Shown: positions 1-9,537 of the stretch, piece by piece
Numbering within the stretch: the first letter of the stretch is position 1
Layout of the letters: each line of letters starts with the position of its first letter
DNA from: Acidobacteria bacterium 13_1_20CM_58_21
GTDB taxonomy: Bacteria > Acidobacteriota > Terriglobia > Acidiferrales > UBA7541
Direction: 5' to 3'
Length of the DNA: 36,633 bases
NCBI GenBank assembly: GCA_001919715.1
Contig: MNIJ01000207.1
Location: forward strand, 1 to 36,633
Position numbers and translations under genes: made by a program
The notes under the pieces: generated by a model
Seen by the model: the letters and a program-made list of their open reading frames with translations, nothing else
Told to the model about the DNA's origin: nothing
The model's database searches: none

Positions 1-1
1 C

Positions 2-79
2 GTCAACGAAGATGCTTTTATCGATACGCTCTACAACTCCCTCACCGGCCACAAAGGAGAATTCGTAAAACACAATTGA
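2..79 (+). CDS. C-terminal fragment of a gene truncated by the window edge (…VNEDAFIDTLYNSLTGHKGEFVKHN*)
   Basis: Open frame from the window edge to TGA at 77-79; too short to assign a family. Confidence 0.45.
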   Translation, partial: VNEDAFIDTLYNSLTGHKGEFVKHN

Positions 80-253
80 GGAAGACGAAGGTACCGGCCG
101 GACTTTTCCGCCTGTATGGCGACTCCGGTGTTTTGCCGGCGGGAGCGAAACTTGTGCGCAGCGGATCCCAAGGAGCTATGGCTGGCAGCAGGCTTTGGTC
201 GCTATTCTTTGGCCCTGGGCGCGACCCACGAGACCGGTTCTCGAACACCGACG

Positions 254-1270
254 CTAGGGTCGAGCGTTGGGCGAGAAGAATGCAATCGGCAAGTCGCGCG
301 AAGTGCGCAAACCGGCCGGAGCGTCAAGAATCACGGGGATAGAATTCACGACCACCGAAGCGGTGGCGATGTCGCCAGGCGAGCCGCCCGGAATCACCAG
401 ACTGATGTTGGGATGCCCACGCAGAGAGATCGTATCCCCTGGCTCCTTCGCTCCGACGTACATCTGCAGCTCGAGGTACACGAGTTCTTTACCGTCTTTC
501 GAGAGGCCGCGCCCGATCTGGCGCACACCCGCTGCCTGCCCCGCTTCCACCGTCAGATATTCGGTCTGCGTGCGCTCGGTAGCGACCATCGGTTCGATGG
601 TTTCGGTAATTTGCTCGACCGCCAAGTTCAAGCTGTCCGCCACCATGGCCACCGACTCCGGCAAGCCGACGTGCTTGATCACACCCGCCATCACTTGCGC
701 GCGAAACTCTCCCACGGTCATCCCCGCGCCGATCTTTTTCTGCAGCGGCAGCCGCCGCTTCGACGCGTCCACCACGCGCAGCGCTTGGGCATGTTCGATG
801 CGCTGTGCAACCGCCGCGAGCGTCACGACCAGCTTGTCCATCACGAAGCCGGGATTCACGCCCGTGCCGACCAGCGCCACACCCCACTCCTTCGCCGCCG
901 CATCCAGCTTGGCCGCGAGTTCCGGATGTGTGCGGAACGGATACGATAATTCTTCGCAAGTCGAAACGATGCAGGACTCCGCTTCCAAGCACATCAGCAA
1001 CTGGTCCATCACTTTTGCGAGTGACGACGACGTCGAATGGATGACCACGTCCGCGGCCTGTTCCAGCACTTCCTTTGCTTCCGCAGAGACTTTCACGCCC
1101 CACGGGGCGTCTGCCGCGCCGACCACTTCGCCGAGGTCGCGCGCAACCTTGGCCGGGTCCATATCAATGGCGCCGATAATTTCTATCGCTTGCTTTTCCC
1201 GCATCAGCCGGGCGATGGATGCTCCGATGGGGCCGACACCATACTGGATGGCGCGAATTTTCTTTTTCAC
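254..1270 (-). CDS. DapB-like / 2,4-diaminopentanoate dehydrogenase-like NAD(P)-binding protein
   Basis: N-terminal Rossmann fold 'KKKIRAIQYGVGPIGASIARLMREKQAIEIIGAIDMDPAKVARDLGEV'; likely GTG start at 1270 rather than the longer ORF start at 1348. Confidence 0.8.
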   Translation of the reverse strand: MKKKIRAIQYGVGPIGASIARLMREKQAIEIIGAIDMDPAKVARDLGEVVGAADAPWGVKVSAEAKEVLEQAADVVIHSTSSSLAKVMDQLLMCLEAESCIVSTCEELSYPFRTHPELAAKLDAAAKEWGVALVGTGVNPGFVMDKLVVTLAAVAQRIEHAQALRVVDASKRRLPLQKKIGAGMTVGEFRAQVMAGVIKHVGLPESVAMVADSLNLAVEQITETIEPMVATERTQTEYLTVEAGQAAGVRQIGRGLSKDGKELVYLELQMYVGAKEPGDTISLRGHPNISLVIPGGSPGDIATASVVVNSIPVILDAPAGLRTSRDLPIAFFSPNARP

Positions 1271-1305
1271 TTCGCTCTCCGTTGCATGCGCGTACCACGC
1301 GCATT

Positions 1306-1437
1306 TTAGCTGCAAAGGGAACCACGATAATGGAATTCCCGCGCGCATTCAACGAAGAACCGTTCGACCGGCCGGCACACTCCGAAGGTGGTGTTGCGGA
1401 AACCGACGCTGTTGCTGACGCCGGGTTTGGGCGGCAT
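1306..1437 (-). CDS. Possible 43-aa small protein MPPKPGVSNSVGFRNTTFGVCRPVERFFVECAREFHYRGSLCS
   Basis: ATG at 1437 preceded by a strong Shine-Dalgarno (AGGAG-8nt-ATG) on the minus strand; immediately upstream of the DapB-like gene. Confidence 0.35.
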   Translation of the reverse strand: MPPKPGVSNSVGFRNTTFGVCRPVERFFVECAREFHYRGSLCS

Positions 1438-1481
1438 AATGTCTTCTCCTAAGAGGCCGAACCCTCGCGGAGGATGACCGC

Positions 1482-1772
1482 ATGCCCGCAAAGAAACTTA
1501 CCGACGCTGAAATCTCCGCGCTGCTGTCCAAGACTAAGGGCTGGAATGTGGTCGATGGCAAGCTGCACCGGGAGTTTGCGTGCAAGGATTTCGTCACCGC
1601 CTTCGGCAACATGACGCGCGTAGCGCTGGTCGCCGAAGCCATGAACCATCATCCCGAATGGTTCAACGTGTGGAACAAGGTGGTCATCGACCTCAATACC
1701 CACAGCGTGCAGGGCATCAGCGACTACGACTTCACGCTGGCGGAAAAAATCAACGAGATCTTCGGCGCGTGA
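1482..1772 (+). CDS. phhB: 4a-hydroxytetrahydrobiopterin dehydratase (pterin-4a-carbinolamine dehydratase)
   Basis: Family signature 'AEAMNHHPEWFNVWNKVVIDLNTHSVQGISDYDFTLAEKIN'. Confidence 0.93.
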   Translation: MPAKKLTDAEISALLSKTKGWNVVDGKLHREFACKDFVTAFGNMTRVALVAEAMNHHPEWFNVWNKVVIDLNTHSVQGISDYDFTLAEKINEIFGA

Positions 1773-1775
1773 GGT

Positions 1776-2783
1776 GTGGCCCTCGAAAACGATCTTCCCG
1801 ATAATGAGCCGAGCCGCCGGCCGCAAAAATCCACCCGGAGCTGGATCTTTCTTTTGGCGCGCTGGGCGGCGGCGTCGTTGATCCTCGGTGTGCTTCTTTA
1901 TCTGCTACCGCTGGCACCGCTAAGGAACGCGTTGTCACGCGTACCACTGACGCGATTCATTGCCGTGCTGCTGATTTATCTGCTAGCTCTGACGGGCGGC
2001 ATCACCAAGTGGCATACCGTCGTGAATTCCGCAGGCGCGCAACTCAGTTTGGCCGCCAGTGCGGAGTGCTATACCAGCGGTCTATTCGGCGCGCTTTTTC
2101 TGCCATCGATTATCGGCGGTGACGTTGCACGTCTCGCCGTAGGAATTTCGCACAGTCCGCGTCCGGCCGCGGTGATCACCGGAAATGTGGCGGACCGCTT
2201 TCTCGATGTGGCCGCCGAGCTCACGCTCGTCTCGCTGGGCGTCGCGCTGCTTCCGGGTTTGTTGCCCGTTCCCTGGTCGGCGACGGCCAAGCAGGTGCTC
2301 CTTGCCGGCGTCCTTGGCGCGGCGATTCTTTTCGGCTTTGCCGTGGCATTGCGCCGACCGCTGCTCTACGGCCGCTCCATCCGTTTCCGGCGCCGGCTCG
2401 CGCAACTTAGTCACGCGATCCGCGCCGTTCGGCGCCGTCCCAGGCGGCTGGTTCTGGGCTGGTTGCTGGGCACTTCCGTGCAGGGCAGTTACGTTCTGCT
2501 CACCGCTTTTCTGGGCAGCACTTGTGGACTCAGTCTCCCGCTGCGGGTGTGGCTCTTGGCGTGGCCACTTGCCAAAATCGCCGCGGTCCTGCCGATTACG
2601 CAAGGCGGCATTGGGGTCCGCGAGGCGGCGCTGGTAGTGCTGCTCGCGCCGTTTGGCGCGCCGGCGTCAGAGGTTCTGGCAACCGGTATCGTTTGGGAGG
2701 GCGTGATCATCTCTGGGGGGCTTCTTGCGGGACTAACAGCGTTTCTCTTGCGCCGCTGGCCGTCCGATCCGCGATGCCCTTAA
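1776..2783 (+). CDS. UPF0104 / lysylphosphatidylglycerol synthase TM-region-like membrane protein
   Basis: Multiple hydrophobic segments, 'SIIGGDVARLAVG', 'ITQGGIGVREAALVVLLAPFG' typical of the family; GTG start. Confidence 0.8.
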   Translation: MALENDLPDNEPSRRPQKSTRSWIFLLARWAAASLILGVLLYLLPLAPLRNALSRVPLTRFIAVLLIYLLALTGGITKWHTVVNSAGAQLSLAASAECYTSGLFGALFLPSIIGGDVARLAVGISHSPRPAAVITGNVADRFLDVAAELTLVSLGVALLPGLLPVPWSATAKQVLLAGVLGAAILFGFAVALRRPLLYGRSIRFRRRLAQLSHAIRAVRRRPRRLVLGWLLGTSVQGSYVLLTAFLGSTCGLSLPLRVWLLAWPLAKIAAVLPITQGGIGVREAALVVLLAPFGAPASEVLATGIVWEGVIISGGLLAGLTAFLLRRWPSDPRCP

Positions 2784-2860
2784 GCAGTTCGGTAACACCC
2801 ATCAGAGCACTGTTCTAACGGCCGGGCTACGTCCGGTCTCGACATTTCGTTTTTTTACCG

Positions 2861-2889
2861 TTGACACCTGCGTTTCGCGATGCTACAAA
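2861..2889 (+). promoter_or_regulatory. Sigma70-type promoter for the ncRNA candidate
   Basis: TTGACA (2861-2866), 17-nt spacer, TACAAA (2884-2889). Confidence 0.65.
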
Positions 2890-2896
2890 CCGCAGA

Positions 2897-3066
2897 AAGA
2901 CAAGCTCTTTGGTGGTGAGTCTCCTAACGAATTGCCAAGTGCAGTGCGCGAGTGAGGCCGCGGACCTGCCTGGCAGGGCAGGCCTGCTGAGCCGCCAAGA
3001 GTAATGTCATGCAACACCCCACCACCCCGGGAGGTGAGAACGAACCTGTTTTCACCTCCTTTTTAT
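2897..3066 (+). ncRNA. Structured small RNA of about 170 nt; 6S-RNA-like topology (family not proven)
   Basis: Promoter, rod-like pairing (GGTGGTG 2911-2917 with CACCACC 3020-3026; CCTGCC 2965-2970 with GGCAGG 2977-2982), strong intrinsic terminator, no convincing ORF. Confidence 0.55.
3030..3066 (+). terminator. Rho-independent terminator
   Basis: GGAGGTGAGAAC-GAACCT-GTTTTCACCTCC (12-bp stem with one G-U) followed by TTTTTATTT. Confidence 0.85.
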
Positions 3067-3241
3067 TTCTAGGACCGGCCGTTGTTTCAAAATGAGACAT
3101 GACCATCCCCTCCCTGCCCCTCATGCCCACATGCCTCGTCACCGGCTCGCTGATTTGCCTGCCGTGGCTTGCTAACGGAGCTCAGATAGGCCGTTCATCG
3201 CCCGGTCCAATCGCGAACCGACCAATGCCATGGAGCCCAGA

Positions 3242-4030
3242 ATGAACGCCATCCCCGCGTCCCTGCTCTCCCTGGCGCATGTCACGGTCATGCGTGGTGA
3301 CCGCGTGGCCCTCCATGACATCAACCTGGAGATCGCTTCGGGTGAGCACGTTTGCATATTGGGACCGAATGGCGGCGGCAAATCGACCTTGATCAAGACC
3401 ATAACGCGGGAATGCTATCCACTCGTGCGGGAAGGGTCCTGTATTTCCATACTGGGGCGCGCGCGATGGGATATTTTCGAACTGCGCTCCCTGCTAGGAA
3501 TCGTATCGCCTGACCTGCTGGCTTGCTGTACCACGGATGCCACCGGCCGTGATGTGGTGCTCTCCGGCTTTTTCAGCAGCACGCGCATTTTTCCACACCA
3601 CCATCCCGATCCAAAACATCTTCGACTGGCTACGGAAACGTTGGCGCGGCTGGGCATTGCGCATCTCGCCGATCGCGCCGTCGCGGAGATGTCCTCCGGC
3701 GAAGCCAAGCGCACGCTGATTGCACGCGCGCTGGTCCATAAGCCAGCAACACTGCTCTTGGACGAGCCCAGCAGTGCGCTGGACATCGGCGCGCAGCTCC
3801 AGCTTCGAGAGACAATGCGCGAGCTTGCGAAATCGGGGCTCGGGATTCTGCTGGTGACGCATCACGTTTCAGAAATTATTCCGGAGATCGAACGCATGAT
3901 TCTTCTGCGCGAGGGTCGCATTCTGGCCGACGGGCCTAAGTCCGCGCTGATCACCGAGGAGCAGCTTTCCAACTTGTTCGGGGTTGCCGTACGGCTCGGC
4001 CAGAACGACGGCTATTTCCATCTCTATTGA
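3242..4030 (+). CDS. ABC transporter ATP-binding protein
   Basis: Walker A 'GPNGGGKST', signature 'MSSGEAKR', Walker B 'LLLDEPSSALD', H-loop 'LLVTHH'; no adjacent permease. Confidence 0.9.
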   Translation: MNAIPASLLSLAHVTVMRGDRVALHDINLEIASGEHVCILGPNGGGKSTLIKTITRECYPLVREGSCISILGRARWDIFELRSLLGIVSPDLLACCTTDATGRDVVLSGFFSSTRIFPHHHPDPKHLRLATETLARLGIAHLADRAVAEMSSGEAKRTLIARALVHKPATLLLDEPSSALDIGAQLQLRETMRELAKSGLGILLVTHHVSEIIPEIERMILLREGRILADGPKSALITEEQLSNLFGVAVRLGQNDGYFHLY

Positions 4031-4038
4031 GGAAGCGG

Positions 4039-5640
4039 CTAGCCCGCTTGCGCCAGTCCGTACAGCAGCTCGACGTAGGAGCGCACGGCTCCGTCCAGGC
4101 CGTGGACCTTGGGATCTTTCGACTCGATGAGGTAGTACTCGTCGGGAGCGTGCGCGCCACTTCCGTGGCCAAGGCCAAAGGGGCCGGCGGCTAGGTGGAG
4201 CGGCTCGCCGGTGAATACGTAGCCGGGCCACGAGCCCGCGCTGCGTGGAAGAATGACCGGATCGATCCCGCCCTTGCGGTACACTTCGGTTTCGACGCGG
4301 ATGAGCGCGGCGTCGGCAGGCGTGCTATTGGGATCGTAGCCGCCGGTCATGCGGACTTCGATGTCGCCGAAATCCCTTTTCGCAAGATGGGCCTTGAGCG
4401 CGGCAAGCGCCTCGGCCGCGGTCATGTCCGGAACCAGGCGCAGGTCGAGCTTCGCGACCGCTTTTCCCGGAAGAATGGTTTTTCCGCCAGGGCCGGTGTA
4501 GCCGCCGACCAGGCCTTCGATGTTTGCCGTAGGCCGCGACATGAGGAGTTCCAGCGCTTCGCGCCAGCTCACGTCGTGAACCCAGTGCTCCACGCCAAGG
4601 AGTTTTTTCGCCTCCGGCTCGCTCAAGCGTCGCGCCGCTTCGGCGATCATTTTCTTCTCAGCTTCCGACATCGGGCGGGCTTTATCGGCAAAGCCTTCGA
4701 TGGCCGGATCGTTCCCGTCGGGCGAGACAAGTGTGGCGAGTGCTTCGACGAGGTGCCACGCGGGGCTGTCGAGGCGTGCTTTGTTGCTGGAATGCACGTC
4801 CTTGCGCGGGCCGCGGCCCCAGCGTTCCCCGCTGGAAATCAGTTCACACTCGATGACCCCCTTCGCCCCCAGCGTCATGGTGACTTCGCCATCCAGCCCC
4901 TGCGAGGCGCTGGGCATGAAAATTCCAAGGCAGTTCTTCAGGGCTGCCAGCACCTCCGGCCGGCGCACAATTTGCGGAAAGTGCGGTGAACCGATTTCCT
5001 CTTCACCTTCGGCCACGAACACCAAGTTCACGGGGAGCTTTTTGCCCGCGCCGCGAATGGCGTGCAGCGCGGCGAGGAACGCCCCTTCCGGACCCTTCTG
5101 GTTTACCGCGCCGCGGCCCATTACCACCTTGCCGAGCCCAGGTTTATCAACGAGAGCGGCTTCGAACGGAGGCGAAGACCACTCGGCGGGATCTGCCTGC
5201 TTCACGTCGTACATGTAGTAAAGACCGAGCGTGCGCGGAGCACCGGCGTCCAGCGTGGCGAAGATGCCGGGCTGGCCGTCGGTGGAGACTCTCGCCGCTT
5301 GCTGGAACCCTGCTTCGCGCAGCATACGCATGGTCAGCTCGCAGCCTTCGTTCATGCCGCGGTTTTCTGCGGCGATGGATGGTTGGCGAATCCAATCCTG
5401 CAGCCGCTTGACGGATTCGTCGTGGCGCCTTTCTATTTCCGCGCCGATCACGTCAAGATCGTTGGCGCTGTCGGCCCAGGCGGGCCAAGTGAGGGTGGTT
5501 GCGCCGGCTACCGCGGTGGCCGTGGCACCCTGGAGGAAGGTGCGTCGGTCGCAGGGCGAGAGGAGGGGCGAAGACTTCGAATGGTCTTGCTCGCGCTGGT
5601 CCTCGAGATGGTTAGGACCGGGGATTGAAGGATTTGGCAT
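4039..5640 (-). CDS. M20/M25/M40-family hydrolase homologue with Tat-like signal
   Basis: 'DRRTFLQGATATAVAGATTLTWPAWA' Tat-like leader; 'MGRGAVNQKG', 'AEGEEEIGSPHF' M20 motifs; see finding on altered metal ligands. Confidence 0.85.
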   Translation of the reverse strand: MPNPSIPGPNHLEDQREQDHSKSSPLLSPCDRRTFLQGATATAVAGATTLTWPAWADSANDLDVIGAEIERRHDESVKRLQDWIRQPSIAAENRGMNEGCELTMRMLREAGFQQAARVSTDGQPGIFATLDAGAPRTLGLYYMYDVKQADPAEWSSPPFEAALVDKPGLGKVVMGRGAVNQKGPEGAFLAALHAIRGAGKKLPVNLVFVAEGEEEIGSPHFPQIVRRPEVLAALKNCLGIFMPSASQGLDGEVTMTLGAKGVIECELISSGERWGRGPRKDVHSSNKARLDSPAWHLVEALATLVSPDGNDPAIEGFADKARPMSEAEKKMIAEAARRLSEPEAKKLLGVEHWVHDVSWREALELLMSRPTANIEGLVGGYTGPGGKTILPGKAVAKLDLRLVPDMTAAEALAALKAHLAKRDFGDIEVRMTGGYDPNSTPADAALIRVETEVYRKGGIDPVILPRSAGSWPGYVFTGEPLHLAAGPFGLGHGSGAHAPDEYYLIESKDPKVHGLDGAVRSYVELLYGLAQAG

Positions 5641-5728
5641 GACCGCCTCCGCAAAAGAGTTTTCTGCCGCGCTAGAGACCGGGGAAATGCGGTCCCTTCT
5701 TCAACGCGGGAGAGTATACCTTGCAGGT

Positions 5729-6835
5729 TTAATCCGCAACGGCGGACGCTGTCGGCTGTCGTTCTAGCTGCGGTCGGCGATAGTGAATTTCGAATCCGTT
5801 CCGATGGACGAAGCGCGCGATGGTGCCGTGGGGCCCGACCGCCCAGCCAGTCCGGCTGTCCACGAAAGCCACGGCATTGAGGTCCAACGGATCGGTGTGT
5901 TTCCAATGGGCCGCGAAATCCTGACTGAGGTCCTCGCCATTGGGCCCGACGGCAGCCAAGAATGACTCTTTGACGCGGGCCACAGCGGAGCGGTAGCCGC
6001 CGGGTTGCTCGGCGGAGAGTTGCCAGCTATGCCCTCCGTCGCGGGAAAACGCGGCGATACCGGACGCGCGCTGGGGGTCCTGATAGTCACCCCCGACAAC
6101 AACGACTTGCTGCTCATTCCCACGAGTGATGGAGAAGATTCCGGAGGAGGCGTTGTTGTGGGCGATGGGCGTTTCCGCGACGGTCCAGGTGCGCCCCGAG
6201 TCGGGAGAGCGGAAAACACGGGCCGCCGGGCCGCCAGTGCCGAAAAAAATCTCTTCGCCGGAAAGCGCCAGGCAAGTGTTACTGGCGGCGAACGCGCCTT
6301 CTCTGGGCAGGGCGGCAGGCATGTTGCCGCTGGGGAGCGGATTCCAATGTTCGCTGTCCGTGGTCCGCAGCAGGAGAAATTTGCCATCGATAGGATCGCT
6401 GAGCGCGAAGCAGTGCGTTTCAGAGAGGCAGGCGATGGAGTCCAGAAAGAACTCCTTGCGTTTGTTTGTGTATTGTAGGTCCCAGGTTTCGCCGCCGTCC
6501 GTCGTTTTGTAGATGCGCGACCGTTCGCCTTCGCCGCTGGACATGACGTAGGCGGTGGTGGCGTTGAAGGCCACAATGCCGCGAAAGTCCAGCGCGTCTC
6601 CGCCTGCCATGTGCAGGCGCTTCCAAGTCTCGCCTTCGTCGGCGGATTCGAGAATCACGCCGTTCGAGCCCGAAGCCCACACCACCCACGGGGAAGCACC
6701 TTTGGCATTCGACGCCCGGGCCACACTCACGCTGCGCAGATTCGTGTCTATCCCACTGGTTTCGACCTTCCACCACTGAGCTTCGAGAGGCGCGCTCAAT
6801 AGCCACAAGAGAAGAAGGAGGCGCATAGCGCGCAT
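5729..6835 (-). CDS. Secreted YCF48/BNR-repeat-like (sialidase/photosystem-stability-factor-like) protein
   Basis: Signal peptide 'MRAMRLLLLLWLLSAPLEAQ', repeated 'SxDxGxTW' motifs (ESADEGETW, KTTDGGETW, RSPDSGRTW, SRDGGHSW). Confidence 0.8.
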   Translation of the reverse strand: MRAMRLLLLLWLLSAPLEAQWWKVETSGIDTNLRSVSVARASNAKGASPWVVWASGSNGVILESADEGETWKRLHMAGGDALDFRGIVAFNATTAYVMSSGEGERSRIYKTTDGGETWDLQYTNKRKEFFLDSIACLSETHCFALSDPIDGKFLLLRTTDSEHWNPLPSGNMPAALPREGAFAASNTCLALSGEEIFFGTGGPAARVFRSPDSGRTWTVAETPIAHNNASSGIFSITRGNEQQVVVVGGDYQDPQRASGIAAFSRDGGHSWQLSAEQPGGYRSAVARVKESFLAAVGPNGEDLSQDFAAHWKHTDPLDLNAVAFVDSRTGWAVGPHGTIARFVHRNGFEIHYRRPQLERQPTASAVAD

Positions 6836-6976
6836 TTTAGCAGGGCCTGGCCTTTCCTCCCCAAGAAAGCTTGGGCCATCTCCAAGGTCGGGCATTCCCG
6901 GAGCTCCATACTTAACATTTGTTTCTTGGACTCGGCTGGCTTAGACTTCCGCGGGATTCCTGCTGGGGAGGAACTC

Positions 6977-7441
6977 ATGCCGACTGCCAGAAGAGCTTTT
7001 CTGGGTGCCGCTAGAGCAACCGCCGCGCTGGGGGCTGCTGGCGGTGCGAGTCAACCCATATTTGTCCATGCTCTTCGAGCAGGTGAAAATTCCCATCCAT
7101 CTCGATCACCTTCCGTTTGCGACCGGCGTGCCAATCAGCCACGAATTGCTGCACACCATGGAAAAATATGCGATCCTCGCGGAAGGCCACAACTTCACCA
7201 AACAGATCGCAGCTGTGTTTGCCGCCCAGCGCGGAGGAAGGGACATTCGTGAGCCGATCATCAAGCTGGAACCCGCCACGAAGCTCCTCTGTGACGGTGG
7301 CGTCGATGAATACGGCCCGATGAAATACGCGCTCCGCTGGCCAATGGGGACGCGGCAATTTTATCAACGGGCTCCGAACTCCGACGTGACGAAGGAGCAA
7401 GAATCAACCAGGCGCTCGAACAAATCAAGCAGAAGGAGTAA
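6977..7441 (+). pseudogene. Remnant of a Tat-secreted protein broken by two frameshifts
   Basis: Tat-like start 'MPTARRAFLGAARATAALGAAGG' in one frame, then 'SMLFEQVKIPIHLDHLPFATGVPISHELLHTMEKYAILAEGHNFTKQ…' in a second, then 'DEGARINQALEQIKQKE*' in a third. Confidence 0.6.
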
Positions 7442-7481
7442 GCGCATAGAAACGGGCCGGAAATTCAGCGGAGGAACGAAG

Positions 7482-9485
7482 ATGCGCGAGAAGCAACTAA
7501 AGCGGCTGGACATTTTGTTGCTTTTGTTTTTTGTCGGACCGTGGTGCTGGCCGGCCTCCGTCGTCGCGCAGGTTCATCCCCAGGACACCGAGTGGCCTTC
7601 CTACGCCGCCGATCTCGCAGGGACTCGATACCGCCCGCTAGACCAAATCAATGCCGCCAACTTCAGCGACTTGGAAATTGCTTGGCGCATCAAGACCGAC
7701 AACTTTGGTGACCGGCCGGAGTACAAGCTCGAAGGAACACCGCTCATGGTCAACGGCGTCTTGTACGCGAGCGAGCGTGAGGGAAAACGCGGCGGCTCCG
7801 CTCCCCGGCAGCTTTCCGGCCGCGGGCTGGCCTATTGGTCCGACGGCAAAGAAGAGCGAATCCTGTATGTGACACCGGGGTTTCGGCTCATTTGTCTGGA
7901 CGCCAAGACAGGCGTTCGAGTTCCTTCGTTTGGAGATAACGGCGAAGTGGATCTGAAGGTGAATGCCGATCAGGACATTTTCCCGGATTTGATTACCGGC
8001 GAAATTGGCATCCAGTCCGCGCCGGTGGTGGCCAAAGACACGGTGATCATCGGTGCTGCTTTTCGCGAAGGCATGACTCCCAAGAGCATGCGCAACAACA
8101 AGGGATACGTCCGTGGCTTCGATGTCCGCACCGGCAAGCGGCTCTGGATTTTCCATACCATTCCGAAGAAGGGCGAGTTTGGCTACGACTCGTGGGAGAA
8201 AGGTTCGGCGGAATATACCGGTAACACCGGCGTGTGGACGCAAATCACCGTTGATGAGCAACTCGGATTGGTTTACCTGCCGGTGGAGTCGCCGACGAGC
8301 GATTTTTATGGCGGGCATCGGCCGGGGAACAATTTATTCGGCGAGACACTGGTTTGTGTGGATTTGAAAACCGGACAGCGCAAGTGGCACTTCCAATTGG
8401 TGCACCACCCGCTATGGGACATGGATATCTCCTCGGCGCCCATTCTTGCGGACATCACCGTGGACGGGAAACCCGTCAAGGCGGTGGCCCAGCCGTCGAA
8501 ACAAGGATTTCTTTACGTTTTTGATCGCGTGACCGGCAAGCCCGTCTGGCCGATTCCGGAGCGGCCCGTGGAAGTCGGCAACGTGCCGGGCGAGTGGTAT
8601 TCGGCCACGCAGCCCATTCCGACGAAACCTGCAGCCTACAGCCGCAATGGCGTTTCCACCGACGACTTGATCGACTTCACGCCAGCACTTCGCGACCGGG
8701 CCATGGAGATTGCCTCAAAATATCACCTCGGCCCGGTGTTCACCCCTCCGACGGTGAGCAAACTGGGAGGCCCTCTCGGCACGCTGACGATGGGGACAGC
8801 CTCCGGGGGCACGAACTGGCCCGGCGGATCATACGATCCGGAAACCCACAACGTGTATGTATACGCTTGTAATTCCTGCATCGAACCGATCGGATTGGTG
8901 CCCGCTCCGAAAGAGGTTTCCGATCTGAACTACGTCGCGGGAACCGCGGGAAAAGAAGTGCAGGTCCTGCACGGACCGGGAGAGAACGCCGGCGCCGATT
9001 CTCCGAAGCCGCCGACAAAAAGGACCGGCGGCGGATACGTTGCTCTGAACCTTGACGGTTTGCCGTTGGTTAAACCGCCTTACGGAACAATTACGGCCAT
9101 CAATCTGGATCAAGGTGAATTCGTCTGGCAAATCGCACATGGCGAGACGCCGGACGTGGTGCGCAACAACGAGGCCCTCAAAGGCTTGAACATTCCGCGC
9201 ACCGGCCAGGAGACCTACAACATCGGCACTTTGGTGACCAAGACGCTGATCATCGCAGGCGAAGGGCATGTGACAACAACCGCGGATCATCCGCGCGGGG
9301 CCATGCTGCGCGCCTACGATAAAACCACCGGCAAAGAAGTCGGCGCGGTGTACATGCCGGCGCCGCAAACCGGTTCGCCGATGACCTACATGGTGCATGG
9401 CAAGCAGTACATCGTAGTGGCCGTCAGCGGCGGGCCTTACTCCGGTGAGTACATTGCTTACACGCTGCCATCGACGGGGGAATGA
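7482..9485 (+). CDS. PQQ-dependent dehydrogenase (quinoprotein glucose dehydrogenase-like)
   Basis: Signal peptide 'MREKQLKRLDILLLLFFVGPWCWPASVVAQ', then 'WPSYAADLAGTRYRPLDQINAANFSDLEIAWR' and beta-propeller motifs; the 826-aa ORF start at 7005 is read-through from the pseudogene. Confidence 0.9.
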   Translation: MREKQLKRLDILLLLFFVGPWCWPASVVAQVHPQDTEWPSYAADLAGTRYRPLDQINAANFSDLEIAWRIKTDNFGDRPEYKLEGTPLMVNGVLYASEREGKRGGSAPRQLSGRGLAYWSDGKEERILYVTPGFRLICLDAKTGVRVPSFGDNGEVDLKVNADQDIFPDLITGEIGIQSAPVVAKDTVIIGAAFREGMTPKSMRNNKGYVRGFDVRTGKRLWIFHTIPKKGEFGYDSWEKGSAEYTGNTGVWTQITVDEQLGLVYLPVESPTSDFYGGHRPGNNLFGETLVCVDLKTGQRKWHFQLVHHPLWDMDISSAPILADITVDGKPVKAVAQPSKQGFLYVFDRVTGKPVWPIPERPVEVGNVPGEWYSATQPIPTKPAAYSRNGVSTDDLIDFTPALRDRAMEIASKYHLGPVFTPPTVSKLGGPLGTLTMGTASGGTNWPGGSYDPETHNVYVYACNSCIEPIGLVPAPKEVSDLNYVAGTAGKEVQVLHGPGENAGADSPKPPTKRTGGGYVALNLDGLPLVKPPYGTITAINLDQGEFVWQIAHGETPDVVRNNEALKGLNIPRTGQETYNIGTLVTKTLIIAGEGHVTTTADHPRGAMLRAYDKTTGKEVGAVYMPAPQTGSPMTYMVHGKQYIVVAVSGGPYSGEYIAYTLPSTGE

Positions 9486-9537
9486 ACGCGCTGCCGCGCG
9501 GATGTTCCACCGGCCGGAAGGCGATGCCGACGTGAAG

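Noticed and set aside
267-1418. 383-aa plus-strand ORF
   Set aside because: Antisense shadow of the DapB-like dehydrogenase, low-complexity composition, no domain
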